Origin: Streptomyces vinaceus
GTDB taxonomy: Bacteria; Actinomycetota; Actinomycetes; Streptomycetales; Streptomycetaceae
Length of the DNA: 64,000 nucleotides
NCBI RefSeq assembly: GCF_008704935.1
Contig: NZ_CP023692.1
Span: 1,488,001-1,552,000 of the forward strand
Direction: 5' to 3'
The position numbers were made by a program, and so were the translations under genes. The notes under the pieces were generated by a model that saw only the letters and a list, made by a program, of their open reading frames with translations, was not told the origin of the DNA and did no database searches. Shown piece after piece: positions 1 through 9,326 of the stretch. Numbering within the stretch: the first letter of the stretch is position 1; each line of letters opens with the position of its first letter.

Positions 1-1602
1 GGCGGCGAAGTCGCCGAGGCCGTCGGCGGCCCGGGCGGCCGCGTAGGCGGCGGCGGCCCCGGGCAGGCAGGCGGTCAGCAGCCGCAGGTGGGTGCGGACG
101 GCGGTGGCGCGGCGCTGCGTACGGGTCCCGGTGCGCGGGCCGAGGCGCCGGGCGAGGGTGTACGCGGTGACGGCGAGGCCCGCGAACAGGGCGACGGAGT
201 AGGCGCCGGCCATGCCGGTGACCGCCCAGCGCGGGGGCAGCAGCAGGTAGGCGGCTGCGGACAGCCCGGCGTTCAGGGCGGCGATGACGAGGTTCAGGAA
301 GAACGGGGTCCGGGTGTCGGAGAGGGCGTAGAAGGCGCGCGAGAGGACGTACTGTCCGGAGAAGGCGATCAGACCGGGCGCGAAGGCCATCAGCATCCCG
401 GCCATGACCTCGGTGTCGGCGGCGCCGGTGCGCCCGTACCCGAAGACGCTGCCCATCACCCAGGGGGCGAGCGCCGCGAAGAGCGCGGCGGCGGGGACGA
501 CGAGGGCGGCGCTGGAGCGCAGCGCGTACGACACGTCCCGGCGGACCGCGCCGAGGTCGCCGTCGGAGGCCGCGGAACTCATCCGGGGCATCAGGGCGGT
601 CACGAGGGAGACGGTGATGATGCCCTGCGGGACGATCCACAGCTGGTAGGCGTTGCTGTAGGCGGTGTATCCGGCGCCGCCGACGAGGCCGGCCTCCACG
701 GCCCGGTGCCCGGTGGCGGTGGAGAGCCGGGTGACGACCCAGTAGCCGATCTGGTTGGTGAGCACGAGCATGACCAGCCAGCCGGCGTTGCGCAGCGGGC
801 GGGCGAGGCCCTGGCCGCGCCAGTCGAAGCGGGGGCGCCAGCGGAAGCGGGCGGCGCGCAGCGAGGGGACGAGCGCGAGGGCCTGGATGACGATGCCGGC
901 GGTGGTGCCGAGGCCCAGGAGGCGGGTCTCGCCGGCGGTCAGGCCGTCCGGGGCGCCGTGGGAGAGGTGGACGAAGAGCCCGAAGACGCCGATGATGACG
1001 AAGTTGTTGAGGACCGGGGTCCACATCATCGCGCCGAACCGGCCGCGGGCGTTGAGCACCTGGCCGAGCAGGGTGAACAGCCCGTAGAAGAGGATCTGCG
1101 GCAGGCAGTACCGGGCCAGCGCGACCGTGGTGCTCGCCTGGCTGCCGGTGTACGGGGTGTACGCGGCGACGATCAGCGGCGCGGCGAGCACGGCGGCGGC
1201 GGTCAGGACGAGGAGCGCCGCGGTGCAGGCGGTCAGCAGCCGGTCGGTGTAGGCGGCCCCGCCGTCGCGGTGCTCCTTGGCGGCCCGGACCAGCTCGGGG
1301 ACGAAGACCGCGTTGAGGGCGCCGCCGATGAGCAGCATGTACAGGATGTTCGGGACGGTGTTGGAGACGGCGTAGCTGTCCCCGAGCAGGCCGGTGCCGA
1401 GCGCGGCGACGACGACGGCGGAGCGGACGAATCCGGTGGCGCGGGAGACGATCGAGCCGGCCGCCATGAGCGCGCCGCTGCGCAGCACCGAGCTCTTCCC
1501 CGGTGAAGCGCCGGCCGCGTCGGCCGCGCCCGCCGCCCCGCCTTCGCCCGCCGCGCCGTCGGCGGAGGGGCCGGTGGCCGCTCTGGTGTCGGTGCTGGTC
1601 AC
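1..1602 (-). CDS. murJ: Lipid II flippase MurJ (MviN family), C-terminus cut by window edge
   Basis: MurJ is the inner-membrane flippase that moves the undecaprenyl-linked peptidoglycan precursor to the outer face. The frame gives 534 codons and is still open at the left edge, so the C-terminal part lies outside. An Ala/Gly-rich N-terminal tail of about 35 residues precedes the first membrane helix (ALMAAGSIVSRATGF), followed by many further hydrophobic segments typical of the MOP/MviN fold. The GTG start shares its GTGA with the stop of the upstream femX gene, so the two are probably translated together. Flippase and FemX acting on the same lipid II substrate make the pairing sensible. Confidence 0.9.
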   Translation of the reverse strand, partial: MTSTDTRAATGPSADGAAGEGGAAGAADAAGASPGKSSVLRSGALMAAGSIVSRATGFVRSAVVVAALGTGLLGDSYAVSNTVPNILYMLLIGGALNAVFVPELVRAAKEHRDGGAAYTDRLLTACTAALLVLTAAAVLAAPLIVAAYTPYTGSQASTTVALARYCLPQILFYGLFTLLGQVLNARGRFGAMMWTPVLNNFVIIGVFGLFVHLSHGAPDGLTAGETRLLGLGTTAGIVIQALALVPSLRAARFRWRPRFDWRGQGLARPLRNAGWLVMLVLTNQIGYWVVTRLSTATGHRAVEAGLVGGAGYTAYSNAYQLWIVPQGIITVSLVTALMPRMSSAASDGDLGAVRRDVSYALRSSAALVVPAAALFAALAPWVMGSVFGYGRTGAADTEVMAGMLMAFAPGLIAFSGQYVLSRAFYALSDTRTPFFLNLVIAALNAGLSAAAYLLLPPRWAVTGMAGAYSVALFAGLAVTAYTLARRLGPRTGTRTQRRATAVRTHLRLLTACLPGAAAAYAAARAADGLGDFAA

Positions 1603-2768
1603 CGGCGGGCCAGGTAGGCCTGGAAGGCCTTGTACAGCGCCGTGTTGGCGTATCCGTCCATGGGGGTCTCCCACTCGCCGAGGGTTTCGACGACCTGCCC
1701 GCCGGTGCCGAGCTTCCAGCGCAGCAACCCGAAAGAACGTTCGTCGGGGTCAAGGGTGGAGGGTACCCCGCGCATGTCGTACTCGTCGGCGCCCAAGTCG
1801 TGGGCGTCGCACATCATGTGCCACTGGAGGGCGTTGCTGGGGCGGACCTCGCGGCGGTGGTCGGCGGAGGCTCCGGTCTGGTACCAGACCCGCTTCCCGG
1901 CCACGATCATGGTGTGCGCGGCGAGGATCTCGCCCTCGTGGACGCCGAGGTAGAGGCGCATCCGGCCGGACGCCTCGGCGTTGAGGGCCTCGAACTGCTG
2001 CTGGTAGTACGCGAGCGAGCGGCCGAGGCGGAAACCGTCGCGCTCCTCGGTGATGCGCAGCAGCCGGTAGAACTCGGGCAGGTCGGCGGCGGAGCCGAGG
2101 ACGATCTGCACCCCGGCCTTCTCGGCCTTGCGGACGTTGCGGCGCCACTCCTGGTTGAGGCCGGACCAGAGGTCTTCGAGGGTGCGGCCGGCGAGCGGTA
2201 CGCGGAAGACGTGGCGGGGCTGGGCGTCGCCGTCGTCCTCGCCGCCGCAGCGCTTCCAGCCGCGGGTGCGCAGCCGGTCGGCGAGGGCGGCGCCGACCGG
2301 GTCGACCTCGGTGGCGAGTACGTCGGATATCTGCCGGCCCGCTCCGGTGGCGGCCTTGACGGCGGCGGCGTCCCAGCGGCGGTAGGCGGGGGTGGGGCCC
2401 ATCCGGACGGCGAAGGCGCCGGCCGCGCGCAGGTGGCGCTTGAGGGGGTCCAGCCACCGGTCGATGTGCGGGTCGGACCAGTCGGCGACCGGGCCCTCGG
2501 GGAGGTAGGCGAAGTATTTGCGGGTGCCGGGGAATTGGCGGTAGAGGACCAGCCCGGCACCGGCGATCTGCCCGTCCGGGTAGTGCCATCCGACCCTTTC
2601 CGAGCGCCAGAGGTCCTTTACCTCGGCCCAGGACGGGTACTGCAGAAAGCTCGCGTTCCGGTTCCGGAAAAGGAAACCCTGGTATTCCGCCACCGACATC
2701 GGACGCACACTCAGCTCCCGCTCCGGGGTCTGGTTCCGCTGGGAGGGGTTCACGAGCAGTGCGCACAC
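1599..2768 (-). CDS. femX: FemX-like lipid II:glycine glycyltransferase (FemAB family)
   Basis: FemX/FemAB enzymes add the first amino acid of the peptidoglycan cross-bridge to lipid II, using aminoacyl-tRNA on the cytoplasmic side. Family signatures include FLQYPSWAEVKDLW and YFAYLPEGPVADW near the N-terminus, a basic/coiled region (WRRNVRKAEKAGVQI) in the middle and a C-terminal GNAT-like half (VWYQTGASADHRR, DMRGVPSTLD). I chose the GTG preceded by AGGAAGG about 10 bases upstream. The frame extends to position 2885, and a GTG at 2753 is the other realistic choice. It overlaps murJ by 4 bases and is divergent from the L,D-transpeptidase gene. Confidence 0.85.
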   Translation of the reverse strand: MCALLVNPSQRNQTPERELSVRPMSVAEYQGFLFRNRNASFLQYPSWAEVKDLWRSERVGWHYPDGQIAGAGLVLYRQFPGTRKYFAYLPEGPVADWSDPHIDRWLDPLKRHLRAAGAFAVRMGPTPAYRRWDAAAVKAATGAGRQISDVLATEVDPVGAALADRLRTRGWKRCGGEDDGDAQPRHVFRVPLAGRTLEDLWSGLNQEWRRNVRKAEKAGVQIVLGSAADLPEFYRLLRITEERDGFRLGRSLAYYQQQFEALNAEASGRMRLYLGVHEGEILAAHTMIVAGKRVWYQTGASADHRREVRPSNALQWHMMCDAHDLGADEYDMRGVPSTLDPDERSFGLLRWKLGTGGQVVETLGEWETPMDGYANTALYKAFQAYLARR

Positions 2769-2984
2769 GGCAAATCGGCCTTCCTGTACGTCCGGTGATG
2801 CGGGACGCACAGGACTCTCACAGGAGTCCATGACCGGTGTGCGCGGCGATTGTGACCGGACGATGACCGTTTCGCTGCGGTCCACGTCACAAGAGAAAGT
2901 CAGATCTTTTCGGCGGTTTGTGCAACCTAAAGTCGTGCCGTCCGCATCTCCATTTGCGAACGATCATTACTTGGAGGGGTTTCG

Positions 2985-4211
2985 TTGAGCCGCACACGCC
3001 GTACCGCACGCAGTCGCCACGCCATGCTGGCCGGGACCGCACTCATGGCCGCCGCGCTGACCGCCTGCGGGGGCGGCTCGGGCGGTGACGCGAAGGCCTC
3101 CGGCACGGCGGACGCCAAGAAGAAGCCGGACATGGCGATATCCGTGAACCTCACGGGCGACCAGGCCAAGCCCGGCGAGCCGGTGAAGGTGACCCTCACG
3201 GAGGGGAAGCTGGCCACGGTGAAGGTGTCCGACGGCAAGGGCGGCGAGCTGCCCGGGAAGATAGCCGACGACGGCAAGTCGTGGACCTCCGAGCGCAACG
3301 CCTCGCCGGGCACGGACTACAAGGTCGAGGCGCAGAACACCGACAGCCAGAGCGCGAGCGCCCAGTTCAAGACGGTCGCCGCGGACAAGGTGAACAAGGT
3401 CACGATCAACCCGGGCAAGGCCACTCCGGTGGTGGGCATCGCCCAGCCGGTCTCGATCGTCTTCGACAACCCGGTGAAGAACAAGGCCGAGGTCGAGAAG
3501 CACCTGAAGGTCACCACCTCGAACAACACCGAGGGCTCCTGGGGCTGGTTCAAGGACTACAGCGGGAACGACCGGGTGGACTGGCGGCCGAAGGAGTACT
3601 GGAAGTCCGGTACCGACGTGAAGGTCGAGATGAACCTCAACGGGGTGGACTCGGGCCAGGGCGGCGGGATGTTCGTCAAGGACTACAACACCGAGTTCAA
3701 GATAGGCAAGGACCGCCGGCTCCAGGTGAACCTCGACACCCACAAGATGACGGTGACCGAGGACGGCCAGACGGTGAAGACCATCCCGGTCTCGGCGGGC
3801 ACGCCCGGCGGCCAGAAGGCCTCCTGGTCCGGGAAGATGGTGCTGATGGCCAAGGAGGGCACCATCCGGATGGACTCCCAGACGGTGGGCCTGGGCGACT
3901 CCTACGACAAGATGGTCGACTACTCGATGCGGGTGACCTGGTCGGGCATGTACATCCACGCCGCGCCGTGGAATTCGGGCAACTTCGGCCGGGCCAACAC
4001 CAGTTCCGGCTGCGTCGGCATGAGCGACGCCAACGCGAAGGACCTGTTCGCCGAGACCCAGCCGGGCGACCTGGTCGAGGTCACCGGCGACGGCTCCAAG
4101 GGCAAGGCCGACATCGGCAACGGCTACGGCGAGTGGAACCTGTCCTGGGACGAGTGGAAGGCCAAGAGCGCCCTGGCCGGCGGCGCGGGCGGCGCTTCCC
4201 AGAACGGCTGA
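2985..4211 (+). CDS. L,D-transpeptidase lipoprotein (YkuD domain with Ig-like domains)
   Basis: This is a secreted, lipid-anchored L,D-transpeptidase that makes 3-3 peptidoglycan cross-links. An Arg-rich N-terminus and hydrophobic segment end in the lipobox LTAC (Cys28). Residues 50-240 look like the two Ig-like domains found before the catalytic domain in mycobacterial LdtMt2-type enzymes. The YkuD domain carries His325 (MYIHAAPW) and the catalytic motif SSGCVGM with Cys343. The start is TTG with a strong GGAGGGG ribosome site. It is divergent from femX/murJ and belongs with them in cell-wall assembly. Confidence 0.92.
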   Translation: MSRTRRTARSRHAMLAGTALMAAALTACGGGSGGDAKASGTADAKKKPDMAISVNLTGDQAKPGEPVKVTLTEGKLATVKVSDGKGGELPGKIADDGKSWTSERNASPGTDYKVEAQNTDSQSASAQFKTVAADKVNKVTINPGKATPVVGIAQPVSIVFDNPVKNKAEVEKHLKVTTSNNTEGSWGWFKDYSGNDRVDWRPKEYWKSGTDVKVEMNLNGVDSGQGGGMFVKDYNTEFKIGKDRRLQVNLDTHKMTVTEDGQTVKTIPVSAGTPGGQKASWSGKMVLMAKEGTIRMDSQTVGLGDSYDKMVDYSMRVTWSGMYIHAAPWNSGNFGRANTSSGCVGMSDANAKDLFAETQPGDLVEVTGDGSKGKADIGNGYGEWNLSWDEWKAKSALAGGAGGASQNG

Positions 4212-4252
4212 TCCGCGCACTTGACTCTCGTTCAATCGTTACCACCGCGTAA

Positions 4253-4278
4253 CTTACCGGCGGGTTACCTCCGGTAAG
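4253..4278. promoter_or_regulatory. Inverted repeat CTTACCGG-N10-CCGGTAAG before secreted hydrolase
   Basis: A perfect 8-bp inverted repeat with a 10-bp spacer. The spacer holds GGGTTACC, and further GTTACC/GTAAC words lie at about 4239-4251 and 4287. It could be an operator for the downstream hydrolase or a weak terminator for the L,D-transpeptidase gene; no T-tract follows. Confidence 0.4.
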
Positions 4279-4332
4279 CCCCTCCCGTTACCGTCGGGTC
4301 ACTTTGACACCGGCGCACGCGAGGAGCGATCG

Positions 4333-5943
4333 ATGGTCCGCACCGCCCGCACCGCCCGCACCACCAGAAGCACCGCGGCCGCCGTGGCGGCCGTACTCGC
4401 GGCAACCGCCCTGGGCCTGGCCCCCCACCAGGCCCAGGCGGCACCCGCCCCCGCCCCGGCGGCGGCATCGTCGGCCTCGTCCGACCTCCGCTTCCACGAC
4501 ATCCCCGGCTCCGGCGGCATCACCCTCAAGGGCAACGTCTTCACCCCGTCCGGCGCACCGGCGGGGCGGACGTACCCGCTCATCGTGCTGCCCACCAGCT
4601 GGGGCATGCCGCAGATCGAATACATCGCCCAGGCCAAGAAGCTCGCCGACGACGGCTACGTCGTCGTCAGCTACACCTCACGCGGGTTCTGGCTCTCCGG
4701 CGGCCAGATCGAGGTGGCCGGGCCGCCCGACACCGCCGACGTCTCCGCCGTCATCGACTGGGCACTGGCCAACACCCCCGCCGACGCGCACCACATCGGC
4801 CTGGGCGGGGTGTCGTACGGCGCGGGCATCGGCCTCCTGGCCTCCGCCCACGATCCCCGGATCAAGGCCGTGGTCGCGCTCAGCGGCTGGGCCGACATCA
4901 TCGAGTCGATCTACTCGGGCCGCACCCAGCACCTCCAGGCCGCGGCCCTGCTCGGCGGCGCCGGCTACCTGACCGGCCGCCCGGGCCCCGAACTCCAGCA
5001 GATCCTCGGCGACTTCCTCGGCTCCCGGCTGGACCGGGAACCGCAGATGATCGAGTGGGGCAGACAGCGCTCGGCCGCCGAGCGGATCGACGAGATCAAC
5101 GCCAACGGCGCCGCGATCATGCTGGGCAACGCCTGGGGCGACTCCATCTTCCCGCCCAACCAGTACGCGGCCTTCTACGAGAAGCTCACCGGCCCCAAGC
5201 GCCTGGAGTTCCGCCCCGGCGACCACGCCACCGCCGAGGGCACCGGCCTGCTCGGGCTGCCGAACGACACCTGGACCAACGCCCACCGCTGGTTCGACCG
5301 CTACCTCAAGGGCGAGCGCAACGGCGTGGACACCGAGGCCCCGGTACAGATCAAGTCGCGCAGCGACGGGGGCTACGAGGGGTACGCCGACTGGAAGTCG
5401 GTCGGCGCCGGCGGCACCGAGAAGCTCCCGCTCTCCGACAGCGAGCACCTGTTCACGGGCGTCGACTCGGGCGCCGACGGCGGCGTCGTCCTCCTGTCCA
5501 GCATCCTCGACCAGTTCGTCAAGGCTCCCCCGGCCGCCTCCGTCCCGCTCCTGCCCCGCGCCTTCGCCGCGGTCTGGCAGTCCCCGCGCTACGAGGCCGA
5601 CCGCCGCGTCCGCGGCACCGTGAAGCTGCACACCACCGTCACCCCCACCGCCCCGGACGGCACGTTCGTCGCGTACCTCTACGACGTCGGCCCGCTCGGC
5701 ATCGGCAAGCTGGTCAGCAACGCCCCGTACACCTTCCACGGCAAGCCCCGGGGCCAGGCCTTCGGCGTGGACCTGGAGCTGTTCTCGACCGCCTACGACG
5801 TGCCCCGGGGCCACCGGCTCGCCCTCGTGATCGACACCGTCGATCCCCTCTACATCGAGCACAACCCCTCCGGCGCGCAGCTGACCTTCTCCTCACCGCG
5901 CACCGATCCCTCGTACGTCTCGGTACCGCTGCGCGAGCAGTGA
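4333..5943 (+). CDS. Secreted alpha/beta hydrolase (CocE/NonD, X-Pro dipeptidyl-peptidase-like)
   Basis: An exported serine hydrolase of 536 residues. Twin basic N-terminal residues and a hydrophobic stretch to about residue 35 (PHQAQA) form a Sec signal peptide. The alpha/beta core runs from about 55 to 320, with nucleophile elbow GVSYGAG (Ser161) and a likely catalytic His in FRPGDHATAEG. The C-terminal 200 residues form the jelly-roll domain seen in S15/CocE enzymes (LHTTVTPTAPDGTFVAYLYD). The actual substrate, acyl ester or peptide, cannot be told. A GAGGAG ribosome site sits 6 bases before the ATG. It is convergent with gluD. Confidence 0.85.
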   Translation: MVRTARTARTTRSTAAAVAAVLAATALGLAPHQAQAAPAPAPAAASSASSDLRFHDIPGSGGITLKGNVFTPSGAPAGRTYPLIVLPTSWGMPQIEYIAQAKKLADDGYVVVSYTSRGFWLSGGQIEVAGPPDTADVSAVIDWALANTPADAHHIGLGGVSYGAGIGLLASAHDPRIKAVVALSGWADIIESIYSGRTQHLQAAALLGGAGYLTGRPGPELQQILGDFLGSRLDREPQMIEWGRQRSAAERIDEINANGAAIMLGNAWGDSIFPPNQYAAFYEKLTGPKRLEFRPGDHATAEGTGLLGLPNDTWTNAHRWFDRYLKGERNGVDTEAPVQIKSRSDGGYEGYADWKSVGAGGTEKLPLSDSEHLFTGVDSGADGGVVLLSSILDQFVKAPPAASVPLLPRAFAAVWQSPRYEADRRVRGTVKLHTTVTPTAPDGTFVAYLYDVGPLGIGKLVSNAPYTFHGKPRGQAFGVDLELFSTAYDVPRGHRLALVIDTVDPLYIEHNPSGAQLTFSSPRTDPSYVSVPLREQ

Positions 5944-5951
5944 TCTGCGGC

Positions 5952-6002
5952 TGCTGCCGGGCGGGGCGGCTCTTCGGAGCTACCGCGGGTCGCCCGGCAG
6001 CA
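5952..6002. terminator. Bidirectional hairpin between hydrolase and gluD
   Basis: An 11-bp perfect inverted repeat (TGCTGCCGGGC against GCCCGGCAGCA) lies between the convergent genes and overlaps the last codons of gluD. There is no U-tract, as is usual in Streptomyces. Confidence 0.6.
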
Positions 6003-6864
6003 CCGTTCCGGGGTCGGGTTCGACGACGGCGACCGCCTCGGTCTTCGGGCTGCGCCGCTCGAACCGGGCCACCCATCCGGCGAACCAGGAGAGCAGCATG
6101 CACATCCCGATGTAGATCGGGGAGATGATCATGACGACGGGGATGAACGGCAGGTCGTAGTCGAGGTTGGAGGCGATCAGCTTGCCCGCGTGCAGGAACT
6201 CCTCGTAGGTGATCAGGTAGCCGAGCGAGGTGTCCTTCAGGGCCACCACGAGCTGGCTGATGATGGCGGGCAGCATCGCCCGGACCGCCTGCGGGGCCAG
6301 GACGAAGGTCATGACCTGGGTCTTGCGCATGCCGAGCGCGTACGCCACCTCGCGCTGTCCCCGGTCGACGGAGTTGATGCCGGTACGGAAGACCTCGGCG
6401 AGCACCGAGCCGTTGTAGAGGGTCAGCCCCGCCACCAGCGCCGGCAGCGGCTGGACCTTCAGGGCGACGAAGATGAAGAAGATCATCACCAGCACCGGCA
6501 TGGCCCGGAAGAACTCCACGCACAGCGTGGCCGCCCAGTGCACCGGCCGGTGCACCGAGAGCCGCCCGGTCGCGAGCACCGCGCCGAGGACGAGCGAGAA
6601 CACCGAGGCGTACAGGAAGGCCTTGAGGGTGTTGCCCAGCCCCTTGAGGAGCAGTTCCTGGATGCCCTTGTACGTGAAGGGATTCCACTTGGCGGCGGTG
6701 AACTGGTCGGTGTCGAAGAGCAGGTAGAGGATCCAGGCGAGCAGGGCGAGGATGACCGCCGTGGAGGCGATCCCGTAGAGGAAGTGGCGGCGCCGGGCCC
6801 GCGGGCCGGGCAGGTCGTAGAGGGCGGTGGACTCCGTGTCCCCGTGGAGCGCGTGCGCGGTCAT
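5980..6864 (-). CDS. gluD: Glutamate ABC transporter permease GluD
   Basis: The second membrane subunit of a glutamate/polar amino-acid ABC importer (HisM/GlnP-type), 294 residues. A long cytoplasmic N-terminus ends in RARRRHFLYGI before the first helix. It has about five membrane segments and the EAA-loop region that docks the ATPase (RGQREVAYALGMRKTQVM). It overlaps gluC by ATGA and is the last gene of the gluABCD operon. Confidence 0.93.
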   Translation of the reverse strand: MTAHALHGDTESTALYDLPGPRARRRHFLYGIASTAVILALLAWILYLLFDTDQFTAAKWNPFTYKGIQELLLKGLGNTLKAFLYASVFSLVLGAVLATGRLSVHRPVHWAATLCVEFFRAMPVLVMIFFIFVALKVQPLPALVAGLTLYNGSVLAEVFRTGINSVDRGQREVAYALGMRKTQVMTFVLAPQAVRAMLPAIISQLVVALKDTSLGYLITYEEFLHAGKLIASNLDYDLPFIPVVMIISPIYIGMCMLLSWFAGWVARFERRSPKTEAVAVVEPDPGTVLPGDPR

Positions 6865-7505
6865 CGGGCGATCCCCCAGCGCTTCTCCAGCACGTTGAAG
6901 AGCGCGCTGATGGACAAGGTGATGATCAGGTAGCCGACGGCGATCCAGACGAAGGTCCAGATGATGTTGTAGCCCAGCTCGCTGAGGGTCTTGTACGTGC
7001 CCAGCAGTTCGGTGACGCTGAAGGCGCCGGCGATCGCCGAGTTCTTGGCGAGGGCGATCAGCGTGGAGCCGATGGGCGGGATGACGGAGCGGAAGGCCTG
7101 CGGCAGGATCACCGAGCGCAGGGTCTGGGTGAAGCTCATGCCCAGGCTGCGCGAGGCCTCGCCCTGGCCCTTGGGCACGGTGTTGATGCCCGAGCGCAGG
7201 GCCTCGCAGATGAAGGCCGAGGTGTAGCAGCCCAGGGCGAGGACCGCGAAGACCTGGAAGGGCAGGACCAGACCGAAGCGCGGCAGCCCCAGCAGCACGG
7301 CGAAGAAGAGCAGCGTGAGCGGGGTGTTGCGCAGCACGGTGACCCAGACCGTGCCGAAGACCCGGAAGGAGCCGACGGGCGCGACGCGGAAGGAGGCCAT
7401 CACGAAACCGAGGACCAGGGCGAGGACCGAGGCGTAGACCGTGAGCTCGACGGTTCCGACAAAGCCCTTCCAGTAGAGCGCGAAGTTCTGCGTGAGCACG
7501 TACAT
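6861..7505 (-). CDS. gluC: Glutamate ABC transporter permease GluC
   Basis: The first permease of the glutamate importer, 214 residues, beginning with a short periplasmic stretch (MYVLTQNFALYWKGF) and five predicted helices. The permease docking loop is visible as PKGQGEASRSLGMSFTQTLRSV. It lies 17 bases downstream of gluB and overlaps gluD by 4 bases, consistent with one transcript. Confidence 0.93.
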   Translation of the reverse strand: MYVLTQNFALYWKGFVGTVELTVYASVLALVLGFVMASFRVAPVGSFRVFGTVWVTVLRNTPLTLLFFAVLLGLPRFGLVLPFQVFAVLALGCYTSAFICEALRSGINTVPKGQGEASRSLGMSFTQTLRSVILPQAFRSVIPPIGSTLIALAKNSAIAGAFSVTELLGTYKTLSELGYNIIWTFVWIAVGYLIITLSISALFNVLEKRWGIAR

Positions 7506-7522
7506 GGTGGTGGGCTCTCCCC

Positions 7523-8464
7523 TCAGCTCGCCGGGTAGCGGTCGATGGCGGGCGGTTGCGGGGCGGGGACGCCGGACAGGCCGAGCGTGGCCTCGTAGGC
7601 CTTCTTCCAGTTCCCGTTCCTCTCCTGCTCCTCCAGGGCGTCGTCGAGGGCGAAGCGCAGGGCGTTGTCGCCGCGCGGGACGCCGATGCCGTAGGGCTCC
7701 TTCGAGAAGGGCGCGCCCACGACCTTCAGCTCCTCGGGGACCTTGGCCGCGTAGCCGAGGAGGATGGAGTCGTCGGTCGAGACGGCGTCGACCTGGTAGG
7801 TCAGCAGGTTGTCCACGCAGGCCGAGTAGGTGTCGTAGGCGACGAGGACGGCCTTCGGGTACTCGCGCGCCAGCCGCTGGTAGGGGGTGGATCCGGCGGC
7901 GGAGCAGACCTTCTTGCCGGCGAGGTCGCCCGGCCCCTTGATGTCCTTCTCGTCCTTGCGGACGAGGAGGGACTGGCCGGCCATGAAGTACGGGCCGGCG
8001 AAGCCGACCTGCTTCTTGCGGTTGTCGTTGATCGTGTAGGTGCCGACGTAGTAGTCGATCTGGCCGTTCTGGAGGGCCGTCTCGCGGTTGGCGGAGGCGA
8101 TCGTCTTGAACTCGGTCGTCTTGGGGTCGAAGCCGAGCGAGGCGGCCATCATCTTGGCGATCTCGACGTCGAAACCGGAGTAGCGCCCGCTCGCGGGGTC
8201 CTTCTCCCCCAGGTACGGCTGGTCCTCCTTGACCCCGACCACCAGGTTGCCGCGCTTCCTGGCCCGCTCCCAGGTGGGGGACTGCGGCAGCTGGAAGCCG
8301 GTCGCGACCTTGTAGACGGGCAGGTCCTCGGGCTGCGGGCCCTTGACCGGAGGGCTGCCCTCCTTGCCGCAGCCGGCGAGGAGGGCCAGCAGGGCGAGGA
8401 GCAGGAACGGCAGGAGACGGAGACGGAGACGGCTGCGCGGGCGCGCGCCGCGGGTGCGCTTCAT
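7523..8464 (-). CDS. gluB: Glutamate ABC transporter substrate-binding lipoprotein GluB
   Basis: The extracellular solute receptor (SBP_bac_3 family), 313 residues. An Arg-rich N-terminus and a leucine-rich helix end in the lipobox LLAGC (Cys32). The binding domain follows, with family motifs VGVKEDQPYLG, FDVEIAKMMAASLG, DYYVGTYTIN and GKKVCSAAGSTPYQRL. I placed the start at the ATG 11 bases below gluA, because the frame continues far upstream only as a shadow of gluA. It delivers glutamate/aspartate to GluC/GluD. Confidence 0.93.
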   Translation of the reverse strand: MKRTRGARPRSRLRLRLLPFLLLALLALLAGCGKEGSPPVKGPQPEDLPVYKVATGFQLPQSPTWERARKRGNLVVGVKEDQPYLGEKDPASGRYSGFDVEIAKMMAASLGFDPKTTEFKTIASANRETALQNGQIDYYVGTYTINDNRKKQVGFAGPYFMAGQSLLVRKDEKDIKGPGDLAGKKVCSAAGSTPYQRLAREYPKAVLVAYDTYSACVDNLLTYQVDAVSTDDSILLGYAAKVPEELKVVGAPFSKEPYGIGVPRGDNALRFALDDALEEQERNGNWKKAYEATLGLSGVPAPQPPAIDRYPAS

Positions 8465-8475
8465 CGGCCCGCCCC

Positions 8476-9219
8476 TCAGTGCTTGAGGATCTTGGAGAGG
8501 AAGTCCCTGGCCCGCTCGCTCTCCGGGGCGGTGAAGAACTCCTCCGGCGTGCGGTCCTCGACGATCCTGCCGTCGGCCATGAACACGACGCGGTTGGCGG
8601 CGGAACGGGCGAAGCCCATCTCGTGGGTGACCACGACCATGGTCATGCCGTCGGCGGCGAGTTGGCGCATGACCTCCAGCACCTCGTTGATCATCTCCGG
8701 GTCGAGGGCGGAGGTGGGCTCGTCGAAGAGCAGCGCCTTGGGGTTCATCGCCAGGGCCCGGGCGATGGCGACGCGCTGCTGCTGGCCGCCGGAGAGCTGG
8801 GCGGGGTACTTCGGAGCCTGGTCGGCGAGGCCGACGCGGCCGAGCAGCTCCCGGGAGCGCTTGTCCGCCTCGTCCTTCTTGCGCTTCCTGACCTTGACCT
8901 GGGCGAGCGAGACGTTGGCGAGGACGGTCTTGTGCGCGAAGAGGTTGAAGGACTGGAAGACCATGCCCACGTCGGCGCGCAGGGCCGCCAGCTCCTTCCC
9001 CTCGTCGGGCAGCGGCTTGCCGTCGAGCCGGATCGTGCCCGACTCGATGGTCTCCAGGCGGTTGATGGTCCGGCACAGGGTCGACTTCCCGGAGCCCGAC
9101 GGGCCGATGATCACCACCACCTCCCCGCGGCCGACGGTGAGGTTGATGTCCTGGAGCACGTGCAACGCCCCGTAGTGCTTGTTGACGTCCCGCAGCTCGA
9201 TCAACGGATCGACGGCCAT
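8476..9219 (-). CDS. gluA: Glutamate ABC transporter ATP-binding protein GluA
   Basis: The ATPase of the importer, 247 residues. It shows Walker [10 protein letters not shown], the Q-loop in [12 protein letters not shown], signature LSGGQQQR, Walker [15 protein letters not shown] and the switch His in VVTHEMGF. It is the first gene of gluABCD. About 100 bases upstream separate it from the DUF6278 gene on the same strand, and the operon promoter should lie there. Confidence 0.95.
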   Translation of the reverse strand: MAVDPLIELRDVNKHYGALHVLQDINLTVGRGEVVVIIGPSGSGKSTLCRTINRLETIESGTIRLDGKPLPDEGKELAALRADVGMVFQSFNLFAHKTVLANVSLAQVKVRKRKKDEADKRSRELLGRVGLADQAPKYPAQLSGGQQQRVAIARALAMNPKALLFDEPTSALDPEMINEVLEVMRQLAADGMTMVVVTHEMGFARSAANRVVFMADGRIVEDRTPEEFFTAPESERARDFLSKILKH

Positions 9220-9326
9220 ACGCTGCCCTGCCCACCTGTCGGAGTGTCGAGGTCAGCGCAAACTATCCAGCGACGGAAGGGCACTTCGCCTCGACACGCC
9301 TAAAGGTGACATAAAGCTCAAACAGG

